A DNA stretch of 64,000 nt, from the NCBI RefSeq assembly GCF_009707955.1, contig NZ_WMDQ01000008.1, forward strand, positions 1 through 64,000, written 5' to 3'. Both the position numbers and the translations under genes were made by a program. This document shows positions 1 to 9,196 of this stretch, in pieces. Under the pieces are notes generated by a model, which was given only the letters and a program-made list of their open reading frames with translations, was not told the DNA's origin and did no database searches. The DNA is from Flavobacterium sp. LC2016-13. Lineage in GTDB: Bacteria; Bacteroidota; Bacteroidia; Flavobacteriales; Flavobacteriaceae. Within the stretch, counting starts at the first letter, position 1. Each line of letters opens with the position of its first letter.

Positions 1-339
1 TTAAAACGGCTGTCAATTCAATATGTCTACGAACGTGTTTCAATTTGTTTCGCTTGTGTTTCAAAGCGGGTGCAAAAGTAGACCTTTAATCTACATTTAC
101 AAGACTTTTTATCGATTTTTTACAATCTTTTTTTAAATTTTTTCTTAACTTTCTGATAACATTAAATTTAGATCTTAATTATTTTTTACATTTTAAGAGA
201 ATTTTCTTACTTAGTTTAGTTTTATCTCAATTTCAGTGTTTGAATAACCTAGCTTTTTATTAAGTCTACAACATTATTTATCGTTTAACATCAATTTTAT
301 ATAAAATGGGTTTCTTTTAAAACATGTAATACATTAAAA
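1..339. other. AT-rich intergenic stretch at the left edge
   Basis: No gene is supported here. The first 70 bases or so are richer in G and C than the rest and lie downstream of a strong minus-strand promoter at 73-102, so they are probably the 5' leader of a transcript running off the left edge. Bases 110-339 are very AT-rich and show no open frame. I see no trace here of the missing C-terminal barrel of the neighbouring phosphoesterase-like gene. Confidence 0.6.
73..102 (-). promoter_or_regulatory. Strong Bacteroidota-type promoter reading off the left edge
   Basis: On the minus strand a TTG (100-102) is followed by exactly 19 nt and then TACTTTTG (73-80), a full match to the Bacteroidota sigma-A consensus TTG-N19-TAnnTTTG. 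Transcription should start near 66-68 and leave the window at base 1. The leader is less AT-rich than its surroundings, which would fit a stable RNA or a highly expressed translation gene, but the product lies outside the window and I cannot name it. Confidence 0.7.
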
Positions 340-3300
340 TCACCTTATTCGTTTTCCTAGCAGACAAAATATATTTCTCAGTGTTGGCACAAACACAGTG
401 ATAAATTTTACTGTTTCATTTCCATAACCAAAGAAATTGTTCGAGAATTTGGCTCCTGAAAAATAAGCCTCGGCAAGCAAATTGACATGAGGGAAAATAT
501 TAAAAAAAGTACCGCTGTAGCCTGCCTCGGCAGACTGATACGTAAAATAGTAATTGGCAAAAATCTGATGGATCTGCTTATGAGGGTTTCCATTAAAATC
601 GTTATAGATGTATTTATCTTTTATTCCCAGAAAAAAGCCGTCATCAGTGGCAAATCCCAAAGCTGGAAGAAGCACGTTATTATTGGGAAGAAAATACCTG
701 AAGTGCAAATTATTGGTTTCATATAATGAAGAAAACTGTTTTTTAGAAGGTTTCTCTGCATCAATTATACTTTTCTCATAATCGTAATCATAAATTCTGG
801 CCTTTGTATTATTATGAATTGTATAATGATCTGTTCCATAACCGCCAATCATACGCACAAGCGCTTCATGATCTCCCTCGCCTTCTACAATAAAATCATC
901 ATCTCCATTGAGTCCGTAAATCCATATTTCACATGACTGATCTGAATTAATTTTAGCACTGTAATAAGGAACAGTACTATTCTTCTCTGTAAAAATTTCT
1001 ATTGTAGTATTTCCTTGGGATTGTCTTGTAATATGAAATATATCTTTTTTATCTGTACCGTAAACAATTACTTTTTTATTAATAAAACCAGCGTATTCTT
1101 CTGCTATTTTATCGATGTTTTTAAGTCTGCCTTTTAATTTATTTTTGATATTTTCTAAAGACTGATCCTGCATTTCTAAAGGTAGTTTTAAAAAGGCTTT
1201 ATCAATAACTGCATCGGTAATGCCTTTTTGGATGGACTTTGCCTCCTCTATCCAAATAGATTCATCAAACTGGGATACAAAAATTTTATCAAGGTTATAG
1301 GCTTCTGAATTAAACCATTTGACATTCTGAAGATCCTCATCATACGTTTGCCAGAATCGGGTTTCGGGAACAATTTGTTTTACAACAGCCAGACCCACTC
1401 CATCAAATTTGGAAAAAGCGGCATCACGATCACGAGGTATCGGAGCATATATTCCGGTTTTATTTCCTGTTTCTCTTAATGCCCATCTCCATTGATCTTC
1501 ATGGCGGTCCCAATCTCCTAAAAGCATATCAAAAATTCGCGAACGAATATACTGTCGTTTATCAATACTGTATTTTTCACTATTACGCAGTTTTTCAAGA
1601 ACTTCTGTTGTTCCTGCAAAATCAATTATGGGTCCTTTATTATCTGTAGATGAATATTGAAATCCTTTAAAGTCTTTTTGCCCTTTCGAAGGTCTTTCTT
1701 CAATAAAATAAAGACCATCACCATATTTGTCGTTTAAATCTCCAAATTGTGCCTGCTTGGGAAAATAATATAATTTTGTATCTGAATGATTGATGCGCGC
1801 CGCTTCTGCAATATCACTTACTGCCAACTGGGCATAAGGATGAGCAGTGGTAAAAAAATCAGATACCATATTTTCTGCATAAGTATCGTCATAAGCATTT
1901 TGGTCAAAAGCAATTCCTTTTAATTTAAACCGAAGAAATTTAAGAGCATCTTTTCTGAGGGAACGCATAACATATTGCTGGCCTTGTTGATTTTCTAATC
2001 TTAAAGACTGTGACTGATGCCCGCCTCCTTCTTTCATAATAGTAAGTCCTCCATGCAAGGTATCTAATAAAGCAGTATTTACATTTACCGGCGTAGCATA
2101 ATATTTTCTATAGTGATCGCCCCATAATACTTTGTATAATCCTGATTTAGATGTCTCTTCATCAGTGAGTATCTGTGCTTTTGAGGTAGCAGCAAAAGAA
2201 GTTGCTATTAGGTCAGCGGACTTCTTTTTTTCAATAACCGGCAACGGTGCAGTAAGGGCATGGCGGTATAATAATTGATTATTTTCAAAAGAATGAAACT
2301 CAACATCAGAGGAACCATCCTGATAATAATTAAGTCTTGCGTATCCATTTTCACTTGAATTGTAAATGCCTCTGTAACTTAATTTTCCTCCCGGAGCAGT
2401 AATAATTCCTTTTGATAATTTAGTGGCTTCGCTTGCTGAAAGTGAACCGCTGATAATTTGATGAATTCCTCCGCCTTCTAAATATTGCAGGTTGGCTTCG
2501 TGTCCTGATACAATAGTGACATTGCCTGATAATTTGGCCAGGGTGGCCACAAAACTTGTCAGTTCTCTGTATCTGCTGTAAGCAATATCCTGTGGGTTAC
2601 TGCCTCCTAATTTCCTTACGGCTTTATCTCCAAAACCAATTACAGGAAAGGGATGGAGGTAATCATTAAAACTGAATTTTCCTCCATGCTTTCCGTTTGT
2701 AAAAATAGGATGATGCATGGCAATTATTACATTTTTAAATGCTGCATCACGTATCATACTTTCCAATTCTTCCAAAAAACGTCTTCTTGTTTTTATATCC
2801 GGTGAATTTTCATTGATGTATTTTACATCATCCCAATTAGAAATATACCATTGTGAATCTATAAAAATAATTTCAAGATCTTCATTAATTGATACTTTGG
2901 CTAAAGGGCCTCCGTTTTCAGGTAAATAACGAACTGATTTATCTGCTGTGTTTTTTATTAAACTCTGAACTGTTTTACTTTTTCGGGTGTCTTTATATTT
3001 CCATTCATAGTCGCCCGGAATAAAATAAGTGCTGCCTTTGAAATCCCCTACGCTTCCTAATTGTTCCTGCAGCATTTTCGGATCAGAAAGACTATCTCTT
3101 GTTTGTGATGAAACTGCATCTCCCAAAAATAAAACTGTGGCGTTCTGATCGGCGTTTTCTATTATTTTTTGAAATTGCTTCAGATAATTCTCCCCTTTTC
3201 CTTTTTGTCCATAACCTCCTGTCAGATAAACAGAATGAGTGATTTTTTTCTCTGGCTTAGTTGCAGTTTCATCGCTGGATTGTTCTTTAAAAACAGCACA

Positions 3301-3351
3301 GGCTTCAAATAATGATAAAATAAATACAGATAAAATCACAGTCTTTTTCAT
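340..3351 (-). CDS. Degenerate metallophosphoesterase-like envelope protein, C-terminus truncated
   Basis: A 1003-residue probable lipoprotein: a hydrophobic N-terminus ends in FEAC, with Cys18 as the possible lipidation site. Residues about 40-380 follow the calcineurin-like phosphoesterase order, but several metal-site motifs are altered. The first Asp motif reads LTGGYG, GNHD reads GDYE, and the final GHxH reads GHEA; LGD and the HH pair (213-214) remain. The central part has D615-R616-H617 and D641-R642-D643, recalling the catalytic and metal-binding loops of FAM20/HipA-like kinases. Relatives I recall are about 1200 residues and end in an outer-membrane barrel. Here the barrel stops soon after it begins, at FFGYGNE, followed by an unrelated basic tail. 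A minus-strand TATTTTTG at 3379-3386 is the likely -10-type element. It is probably a dead or moonlighting enzyme, possibly a decaying gene. Confidence 0.65.
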   Translation of the reverse strand: MKKTVILSVFILSLFEACAVFKEQSSDETATKPEKKITHSVYLTGGYGQKGKGENYLKQFQKIIENADQNATVLFLGDAVSSQTRDSLSDPKMLQEQLGSVGDFKGSTYFIPGDYEWKYKDTRKSKTVQSLIKNTADKSVRYLPENGGPLAKVSINEDLEIIFIDSQWYISNWDDVKYINENSPDIKTRRRFLEELESMIRDAAFKNVIIAMHHPIFTNGKHGGKFSFNDYLHPFPVIGFGDKAVRKLGGSNPQDIAYSRYRELTSFVATLAKLSGNVTIVSGHEANLQYLEGGGIHQIISGSLSASEATKLSKGIITAPGGKLSYRGIYNSSENGYARLNYYQDGSSDVEFHSFENNQLLYRHALTAPLPVIEKKKSADLIATSFAATSKAQILTDEETSKSGLYKVLWGDHYRKYYATPVNVNTALLDTLHGGLTIMKEGGGHQSQSLRLENQQGQQYVMRSLRKDALKFLRFKLKGIAFDQNAYDDTYAENMVSDFFTTAHPYAQLAVSDIAEAARINHSDTKLYYFPKQAQFGDLNDKYGDGLYFIEERPSKGQKDFKGFQYSSTDNKGPIIDFAGTTEVLEKLRNSEKYSIDKRQYIRSRIFDMLLGDWDRHEDQWRWALRETGNKTGIYAPIPRDRDAAFSKFDGVGLAVVKQIVPETRFWQTYDEDLQNVKWFNSEAYNLDKIFVSQFDESIWIEEAKSIQKGITDAVIDKAFLKLPLEMQDQSLENIKNKLKGRLKNIDKIAEEYAGFINKKVIVYGTDKKDIFHITRQSQGNTTIEIFTEKNSTVPYYSAKINSDQSCEIWIYGLNGDDDFIVEGEGDHEALVRMIGGYGTDHYTIHNNTKARIYDYDYEKSIIDAEKPSKKQFSSLYETNNLHFRYFLPNNNVLLPALGFATDDGFFLGIKDKYIYNDFNGNPHKQIHQIFANYYFTYQSAEAGYSGTFFNIFPHVNLLAEAYFSGAKFSNNFFGYGNETVKFITVFVPTLRNIFCLLGKRIR

Positions 3352-3441
3352 AATACCTATAATTTAGTCTTCTAAAAACAAAAATAGAATCTCACAATAG
3401 AAATCTCGTTAAGTACTCCAGTTCTTTAAAATTGAAATATC

Positions 3442-4263
3442 TCAGGATTTAATAAAATTAAGTACATCTGAATTGATCTCAGCCGCATTTGTTGTTGGCA
3501 TACCATGGCAGAATCCAGGATAGGTTATCAATTTTCCGTTTTTCAACAGTTTGATCGCTCTTAGTGCAGTTACATTATAAGGTACTATCTGGTCATCTTC
3601 GCCATGTAAAATAAGTACAGGAAAATCAACACTTTTTAGATCTTCGGTAAAATCTGTTTCAGAAAAGGCTTTTATACAGTCAAAATGTGCCTTAATACCA
3701 CCCGCCATTCCCTGACGCCACCAATTGTCCTGAATTCCTTTTTTTACATTTGCGCCTTCTCTGTTGTATCCGTAAAAAGGAAAAGTAAGGTCCTGATAAA
3801 ATTGTTGTCTGTTATTAGCCGTGTTATTACGAATATCGTCAAAAACAGCTAAAGGAACTCCGTCCGGATTATTTTCGTCTTTAATCATATATGGCGTCAC
3901 TGCACTAATTAATATTACTTTTGACACACGATTTTTGCCGTATTTTGCTGCATAACGAATCGCTTCACCGCCTCCGGTTGAATGCCCAATATGAATAGCA
4001 TCTTTTAAATCCAGAAATGCTATAAGTTCAGCAACATCTGCCGCATAAGTATCCATTTCATTACCTGTATAGGTTTGCGAAGATCTACCATGTCCTCTTC
4101 TGTCATGCGCAATTACTCTAAATCCCTGATCGAGGAAGAAAAGCATTTGTGCATCCCAGTCGTCTGCCGATAATGGCCATCCATGATGAAAAAAAATAGG
4201 TGTCCCTGTTCCCCAGTCTTTATAATAAATCTCTGTTCCGTCTTTTACTGTAATCTTTGCCAT
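3442..4263 (-). CDS. Alpha/beta hydrolase of the non-heme chloroperoxidase/arylesterase type
   Basis: 273 residues with no signal peptide, so cytoplasmic. The fold is recognised from HHGWPLS near residue 27 (oxyanion hole), the nucleophile elbow GHSTGG with Ser near 94, the acid in HGEDDQIVP near 224 and the C-terminal His in GFCHGMP near 252. This is the complete triad of the cofactor-free haloperoxidase/esterase family. The true substrate is usually an ester or lactone and cannot be read from sequence. It is a single gene; the only good upstream promoter lies about 420 bp away at 4686-4715, implying a long leader. Confidence 0.85.
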   Translation of the reverse strand: MAKITVKDGTEIYYKDWGTGTPIFFHHGWPLSADDWDAQMLFFLDQGFRVIAHDRRGHGRSSQTYTGNEMDTYAADVAELIAFLDLKDAIHIGHSTGGGEAIRYAAKYGKNRVSKVILISAVTPYMIKDENNPDGVPLAVFDDIRNNTANNRQQFYQDLTFPFYGYNREGANVKKGIQDNWWRQGMAGGIKAHFDCIKAFSETDFTEDLKSVDFPVLILHGEDDQIVPYNVTALRAIKLLKNGKLITYPGFCHGMPTTNAAEINSDVLNFIKS

Positions 4264-4562
4264 TTTGCTTTTTTTTAGTTGTTAATAATGATTTTATAAT
4301 TGAATTTGTCCTATCTGATATCCATAGCATTTATCAATACATATTATAATCTGCTACTTAAATTTGTACGAACTCAGTTCGATGAGCAACAATTATGCTA
4401 AAGCAGAAAACCCTTAATTACCAAGGCAATGAGTATTTACAGCTTTTATTTAATTAACTGTATTTCGTTAATTTTTGCGACAGATCGTGAAATATAAAAA
4501 TTACTTATAATGGAAAAACTGTATGTTTATTTCAGGACTGAATGAGCAAGGACTTTTCGTTT

Positions 4563-4628
4563 TTATATCTTCATTACAAATAGATTGTCAACAGCTTTCA
4601 GTAATGCAATTAAGTTTTCCATATTCAT
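4563..4628 (-). CDS. Possible 21-residue small ORF in the leader
   Basis: ATG at 4628 (a second in-frame ATG at 4622) opens 21 codons ending in TAA at 4563. The start is amphipathic, MENLIALLKAVDNL, which loosely recalls the first helix of some Crp/Fnr-type regulators, but nothing downstream continues the match. It could be a leader peptide, the remnant of a lost regulator gene, or chance. No ribosome binding site is visible, which is uninformative in this phylum. Confidence 0.2.
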   Translation of the reverse strand: MNMENLIALLKAVDNLFVMKI

Positions 4629-4685
4629 TTTTGCTTTAAACAATTAGTATATTCAATTTAAAAACAAAAAAATAAATTAGTATTT

Positions 4686-4715
4686 CAAAGATAAATGCAA
4701 AAATCAACAAAACAA
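4686..4715 (-). promoter_or_regulatory. Consensus promoter far upstream of the hydrolase gene
   Basis: On the minus strand TTG (4713-4715), a 19-nt spacer and TATCTTTG (4686-4693) match TTG-N19-TAnnTTTG exactly. The predicted start near 4680 lies about 415 nt before the hydrolase ATG at 4263. Confidence 0.6.
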
Positions 4716-4819
4716 CATAAGTTATTAAAAATCAAATAACTAAAGACTAAAATTTGAATAAAAAGCAATATATAGCAATCTTTACCACAGCATTGTTATT
4801 ACTTTCTTTTTAAGAAATA

Positions 4820-5788
4820 CTATACCGTTTTTTTGCAAGATTCAAAAAACTCATAAGCTCTTTTCTCTACATAGGAATGCATTGAATTACGTAAGGGAAA
4901 AGCACAATGTCCTCCATATTTTGGGGTCTCTAGATAAACAAATGCGCTGTCTTGAGCTATGGCTCTGGGATAACATCTTTCTCCTAAAAAAGGATCATCA
5001 AGAGAATTAATGATTAAAACCGGAGTGGTAATATTTTTAAGGGAAAATTCAGGAGAAACACGTTGATAATAGTCATCCCGGCTTGCAAAGCCATGTAAAG
5101 GTGCTGTAAAATAATGATCGACTTCATCAAAAGAAGAAATTTTATCGATCTGATCACGGTTTATAAAATCAGGAAATTGTGCCGCTTTGTATTTGAGCTT
5201 TTTTTTAATGTCTATTGTAAAATTCTTTAAATAAACTCTATTAAAGCCTTGTTTGAGTTCAGCCGCACTTGTTGCGATATGTGTTGGAACAGAAATCGAG
5301 ACTGCCGCTTTTATACGTTTATCAATTTTTGTCCAGCCTAAATAATTCAAAAGCTGTACACCTCCCATTGAATATCCTATCAAATAAACATCTTCGAATC
5401 CTTTACGTAAAACAAACTGAACTACTTCATCCAGATCATCAACTGCACCGTGATGATAAAGTCTTGGCAGGCGATTCATTTCTCCGCCACAAGTGCGGTT
5501 ATTCCATGCGAAAACTGAAAAACCTTTTTGTTGAAAATAATCTGCACAGCTATTATTATAAGTTCTGCGCGAATCTCCTTCTAAACCATGACATAAAATC
5601 ACTGCTTTTTTAGGATCATTTATAATAAAATCGATATTGATAAAATCTCCATCATTCAATTCATGTTTTTCCCTAGTGTATCCCGGAACTTCAAACTTTT
5701 TAAACAAAGCAGCATAAATAGTAGAAACATGCTTGTTTCGATGAATAATCGAAGGAAAACTATATTCTGATTGTTCAATTACTGGCAT
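4820..5788 (-). CDS. YheT-family alpha/beta hydrolase
   Basis: 322 residues, cytoplasmic. The opening, with the conserved NKHVSTIY segment near residue 18, the HGLEGDSRR oxyanion segment near 66, the nucleophile elbow GYSMGG (Ser near 140), the acid in SLDDPFLG near 263 and the His in GGHCAF near 294 mark the COG0429/YheT branch of the hydrolase superfamily. Members are poorly characterised esterase-like enzymes related to eukaryotic ABHD1/3. A possible minus-strand TAAATTTG lies at 5815-5822, 27 bp before the start codon. It has no obvious operon partner. Confidence 0.85.
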   Translation of the reverse strand: MPVIEQSEYSFPSIIHRNKHVSTIYAALFKKFEVPGYTREKHELNDGDFINIDFIINDPKKAVILCHGLEGDSRRTYNNSCADYFQQKGFSVFAWNNRTCGGEMNRLPRLYHHGAVDDLDEVVQFVLRKGFEDVYLIGYSMGGVQLLNYLGWTKIDKRIKAAVSISVPTHIATSAAELKQGFNRVYLKNFTIDIKKKLKYKAAQFPDFINRDQIDKISSFDEVDHYFTAPLHGFASRDDYYQRVSPEFSLKNITTPVLIINSLDDPFLGERCYPRAIAQDSAFVYLETPKYGGHCAFPLRNSMHSYVEKRAYEFFESCKKTV

Positions 5789-6154
5789 GATTTGAAAAGT
5801 TTGTGGTGTTTATACAAATTTAAGAAATCAATCAATATGTAATTTAAAACTGATTATTATTTCACTAAAATATTCAAAAAAAAATGTTTGTTTTCCGATT
5901 GTCTATTTATTAAATTTCTAGAGTTGTATATGTTGTACAAATATTAGATTCCGATACAAATTTTTAGGTGTTGTAGTTTTAATAAAGTACTTCAGGATAC
6001 AACAGGATAGATACAGCATGGTATTTTATTATTTTTGAAATTATCTATTGAAAAAATAGTTAATTGTAAACAAACTGTACGCTCTCTTACTTTAGCATAA
6101 GAAAAATGGTATCGGATATTTTTCTACACCGCTACTTTATAAAAACAGAAAAAG
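5789..6154. other. 366-bp divergent intergenic region
   Basis: It separates the divergent YheT-family gene and the sialate O-acetylesterase gene. It holds a TAAATTTG element for the minus gene (5815-5822) and a TATTTTTG for the plus gene (6030-6037). Neither has a clear TTG at the right distance. It is otherwise AT-rich with no gene, repeat or hairpin that I can support. Confidence 0.5.
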
Positions 6155-7612
6155 ATGTATTCAAACAAATTGACTTTCTTATCATTAAGTATTTTTCTAT
6201 GTACTTTAAATCTTTTTAGCCAAGTTACACTCCCAAAAATATTGGGACATAACATGGTTTTACAGCAACTAAAAGATGTACCGGTGTGGGGAACCGCGAG
6301 CCCTGGCGAAAAAATATCGGTTGATTTTGCTGGACAAAACAAAACAACTTTTGCTGACAATTCTGGCAAATGGTCAGTGAAACTCAAACCAATGAAAGCA
6401 TCATTTACGCCACGCGAAATGACTATTAAAGGAACAAATACAATTGTTCTGAAAAACATATTGATTGGAGAAGTCTGGCTTTGTTCCGGTCAGTCAAACA
6501 TGGAATATGCCATGCGAAAATACAGTAAATTCGAATCGGCAGTAAAAGGATACAAACCTCCGGAAGATGATTTGAATAAGGCCAATAATCCAAATATCCG
6601 AATCTTTCTCGACCGCCGAAAATACATGGATCCAAATCCTGAACATTTGGGTTGGGACGCTGCAATGGGAAAACCTTTAGTTGATTTTTCGGCTGTGGGT
6701 TATTATTTTGCGAAAGATTTATATTCTAAACTGCACGTGCCTATCGGGATGATTTCTGCTGCTGTGCCAGGCAGTAGGATTGAGCCCTGGATTGAGGCTT
6801 CGAAAATGGAAATATCTCCTAAAATGAAAAATGGAAAAACACTGGATAAACTTAGTGCGGATGGTGGCGATCCGGGGAAATTTTATAATACTATGATACA
6901 ACCCCTAATTCCCTTTACATTAAAAGGAATTCTATGGTATCAAGGAGAATCGAATTGTTTTCTAAATGAAAATATTCGTTATGCATATAAATTTAAAACA
7001 CTAATAGAAAGTTGGCGAAACGACTGGAACGACAAAAAAATGCCTTTTTATTTTGTACAAATTGCTCCTTATGCTTATTCTACTGCCAAAGATGATCGTC
7101 CTCATAATGCCGAAAATCTTCCTGAATTCTGGGAAGCACAACAACTTGCCCTGCGTTTAAAAAATACCAGCACAATTGCCATTACGGATTTGGTCGACAG
7201 TATCGCCGATCTGCATCCGGGATACAAATGGGAAGTAGGACGCCGATTGAGTCTTGTTGCTGCAAATAAAGCTTACGGACAAAAAAATGTCGTTTGTTCA
7301 GGACCTGTCTATAAAAAAATAAAAACAGTAGGCAGCACCATTGAAATCTCCTTTTTTAATACTGGAAGCGATTTGGCAAGTCGTGACGGAAAGCCGCTTA
7401 ACTGGTTTACCATAGCTGGATCTGATGGAAAATTTACAACGGCAAAAGCAGAAATAAAGGACAATAAAATAATCCTTTCCGCACCCGAAGTCCCAAATCC
7501 CGTTTCGGCCCGTTTTAGCTGGAACGAAGCCGCTCAATCTAATTTTATTAATAAAGAAGGACTTCCAGCCGTTCCTTTCAGAAGTGATAATCCGTGGGAA
7601 AAACTTTTTTGA
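6155..7612 (+). CDS. Secreted sialate O-acetylesterase (SGNH/SASA family)
   Basis: 485 residues with a cleavable signal peptide ending at NLFSQ near residue 23, so periplasmic or surface. The SASA family signatures are present: CSGQSNMEY (Ser near 112) as the nucleophile block, WYQGESN near 260 and the D-x-H of DLHPGYKW near 351-354. The family removes O-acetyl groups from sialic acids or from acetylated plant polysaccharides; which one applies here is not visible. No polysaccharide-utilisation genes flank it, so it is probably a stand-alone scavenging esterase. Length is typical and the protein looks intact. Confidence 0.85.
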   Translation: MYSNKLTFLSLSIFLCTLNLFSQVTLPKILGHNMVLQQLKDVPVWGTASPGEKISVDFAGQNKTTFADNSGKWSVKLKPMKASFTPREMTIKGTNTIVLKNILIGEVWLCSGQSNMEYAMRKYSKFESAVKGYKPPEDDLNKANNPNIRIFLDRRKYMDPNPEHLGWDAAMGKPLVDFSAVGYYFAKDLYSKLHVPIGMISAAVPGSRIEPWIEASKMEISPKMKNGKTLDKLSADGGDPGKFYNTMIQPLIPFTLKGILWYQGESNCFLNENIRYAYKFKTLIESWRNDWNDKKMPFYFVQIAPYAYSTAKDDRPHNAENLPEFWEAQQLALRLKNTSTIAITDLVDSIADLHPGYKWEVGRRLSLVAANKAYGQKNVVCSGPVYKKIKTVGSTIEISFFNTGSDLASRDGKPLNWFTIAGSDGKFTTAKAEIKDNKIILSAPEVPNPVSARFSWNEAAQSNFINKEGLPAVPFRSDNPWEKLF

Positions 7613-7640
7613 TCAAACTGGGTAAGTTAAATTACAAATA

Positions 7641-7686
7641 AAAAAATCCCAAATTCCAATTATTACGTTGGAATTTGGGATTTTTA
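7641..7686. terminator. Bidirectional terminator between convergent genes
   Basis: Arms of 18-19 bp (7641-7659 and 7668-7686) enclose an 8-nt loop. An A tract leads in and a T tract leads out, so the hairpin can stop transcription from both the esterase gene and the SIMPL gene. Confidence 0.85.
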
Positions 7687-7704
7687 TTTGATTTTTATAT
7701 CTCG

Positions 7705-8394
7705 TTAGTCTAAAACAAAACTAACACTTACGTTTGCCGTAACTTCAATTTCTCCAATTGCTAAAGTTTCATTTGAAGCACCTGCGTTGCTATCCATCGC
7801 CATAGATTTCATAGCATACATTGGTTGTGGATGATAAACCTGAGTGTTATCTGAAATTGTATACGCTTTACCTACTTTTTGTCCTAAAACCGAAACATAA
7901 TCTTCTGCTTTTAATTTAGCGTCTTTAATCGCTAATTTTCGAGCTTCTGTTTCAAGTTGAGCTAATTTAGAGGTTTCAAAAGAAACTCTGTCGATGCGGT
8001 TAATTCCTTGTTGAACCAATCCTTCCATCAATTCATCATATTTTGATAAATCTTTCAATACAATTTCTACGGTTTGAGTAGCATTGTAACTTGTTTTCTT
8101 TTTCTCATAATCGTATTGTGGATTAAGAGCAACTTGTTTTGTTTTGAAATCTGCTGTTGGAACATTCATTTTTTTGATGAATTTTAAAACAGCGTCAATT
8201 TTTTCGTCGTTTTGTTTTTTGACGTCTTTAGCATTATTTCCTTTTGTTTCAACAGTAGCTGAAATACAAACCTGATCAGGCGCTACTTTTACTTTTCCTT
8301 CTCCATTTACATTGATTTGAGGAATTTGTTTGGTTTCTTGGCCGTAAGACATAGTCATAAACATGATTGTTAAAAATAATACTAGTTTTTTCAT
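7705..8394 (-). CDS. SIMPL-domain (DUF541) periplasmic protein
   Basis: 229 residues with a signal peptide (basic start, hydrophobic core, SYGQ near residue 19). The mature protein is one SIMPL domain: a conserved N-terminal INVNGEGKVKVAPD strand, a long alternating alpha/beta body and the LAIGEIEVTANVSVSF C-terminal strand. The family includes E. coli YggE and archaeal homologues, which form ring-like oligomers and are linked to stress tolerance with no known catalytic activity. It lies 52 bp downstream of the rhomboid gene on the same strand and may be co-transcribed with it. Confidence 0.9.
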   Translation of the reverse strand: MKKLVLFLTIMFMTMSYGQETKQIPQINVNGEGKVKVAPDQVCISATVETKGNNAKDVKKQNDEKIDAVLKFIKKMNVPTADFKTKQVALNPQYDYEKKKTSYNATQTVEIVLKDLSKYDELMEGLVQQGINRIDRVSFETSKLAQLETEARKLAIKDAKLKAEDYVSVLGQKVGKAYTISDNTQVYHPQPMYAMKSMAMDSNAGASNETLAIGEIEVTANVSVSFVLD

Positions 8395-8446
8395 TTTTGT
8401 TATATTTAAATTGTTTGATAAAGGCTTTTCAAAAGTTATGCCAGCA

Positions 8447-9085
8447 TTATAATTTCCCCAATTTTGACATTACAAAAAGTATCACAATTGGAATTGCCAA
8501 TAGAATTACCATTAAACTATGATCAACAATTAATGAAGGATCTTTTATCAAAGTAATTAAATAACCGCCTATAGCGCCTCCAAAATGTGCTGTATGACCA
8601 ATGTTATCATTTTTGGCTCTCATTCCATAAATTGAATATAATAAATACAAAATTCCAAAAAGGTAAGCCGGGATTGGAATAACTCCAAAAATTCCTAACA
8701 TCATATCGGGTTGTAATAAAATTGCAGAATACAAAACTCCGGTTACAGCTCCTGAAGCGCCAACTGCTCTATAACTATAATCGTTTTTGTGAAACAACAT
8801 TGTCAGTAAACTTCCAAAAATCAAACTTCCAAAATAAACTAAAACAAAAGAGAAATTGCCTAACCAATTTAAAACAACGGGCGCAAAAAACCAAAGTGTC
8901 AGCATATTAAAAATTAAATGCATCATATCAACATGCAGGAAACCAGATGATAACATTCTGATTTGTTCTCCGGAACGAATACTTCCTACATGAAATTCGT
9001 ATTTTCTAAAAAAAGACAGATCTTCAAAACCTTTCCAGCTAATCAATACATTGGCGACAATAATCCCAATTAAAATGGTATTCAT
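8447..9085 (-). CDS. Rhomboid family intramembrane serine protease
   Basis: 212 residues with about six hydrophobic membrane segments. The catalytic dyad is visible: the serine in GASGAVTG near residue 113 and the histidine in HTAHFGGAIGGY near 165-168. HVDMMHLIFNM near residue 51-61 supplies the His and Asn of the oxyanion site. The enzyme cleaves membrane protein helices within the inner membrane; the substrate is unknown. It is divergent from the acyltransferase gene across a 111-bp gap that holds a TATATTTA element on this strand. Confidence 0.9.
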   Translation of the reverse strand: MNTILIGIIVANVLISWKGFEDLSFFRKYEFHVGSIRSGEQIRMLSSGFLHVDMMHLIFNMLTLWFFAPVVLNWLGNFSFVLVYFGSLIFGSLLTMLFHKNDYSYRAVGASGAVTGVLYSAILLQPDMMLGIFGVIPIPAYLFGILYLLYSIYGMRAKNDNIGHTAHFGGAIGGYLITLIKDPSLIVDHSLMVILLAIPIVILFVMSKLGKL

Positions 9086-9175
9086 AAAAAATGTTTAATG
9101 TGAAATGTAAATATAGTCATTCTTAAAGATATGTTAGCGTCCATCCAAAATATCGATGGTTATTCATTTTTCTTT

Positions 9176-9183
9176 TATATTTG
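9176..9183 (+). promoter_or_regulatory. TATATTTG element before the acyltransferase gene
   Basis: TATATTTG matches TAnnTTTG and ends 13 bp before the ATG at 9197, giving a leader of only a few nucleotides. No canonical TTG sits at the ideal distance, so only the downstream element is supported. Confidence 0.45.
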
Positions 9184-9196
9184 TAAAAAAATTTAG

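Larger units (their letters stand above)
4264..4819. other. 556-bp gap: long leader with a 21-codon ORF
   Basis: The gap lies between the starts and stops of two minus-strand hydrolase genes. It contains a well-formed minus-strand promoter at 4686-4715, with transcription expected from about 4680. A 21-codon ORF (4563-4628, minus) begins about 50 nt into the transcript. I see no Rho-independent terminator between the promoter and the hydrolase start at 4263, so most of the gap is probably a leader of about 415 nt, or an independent small RNA. Confidence 0.5.

Noticed and set aside
8722-8910. Lysine/glutamine-rich plus-strand frame
   Set aside because: It is antisense to the rhomboid gene, with composition explained by that gene's codons.
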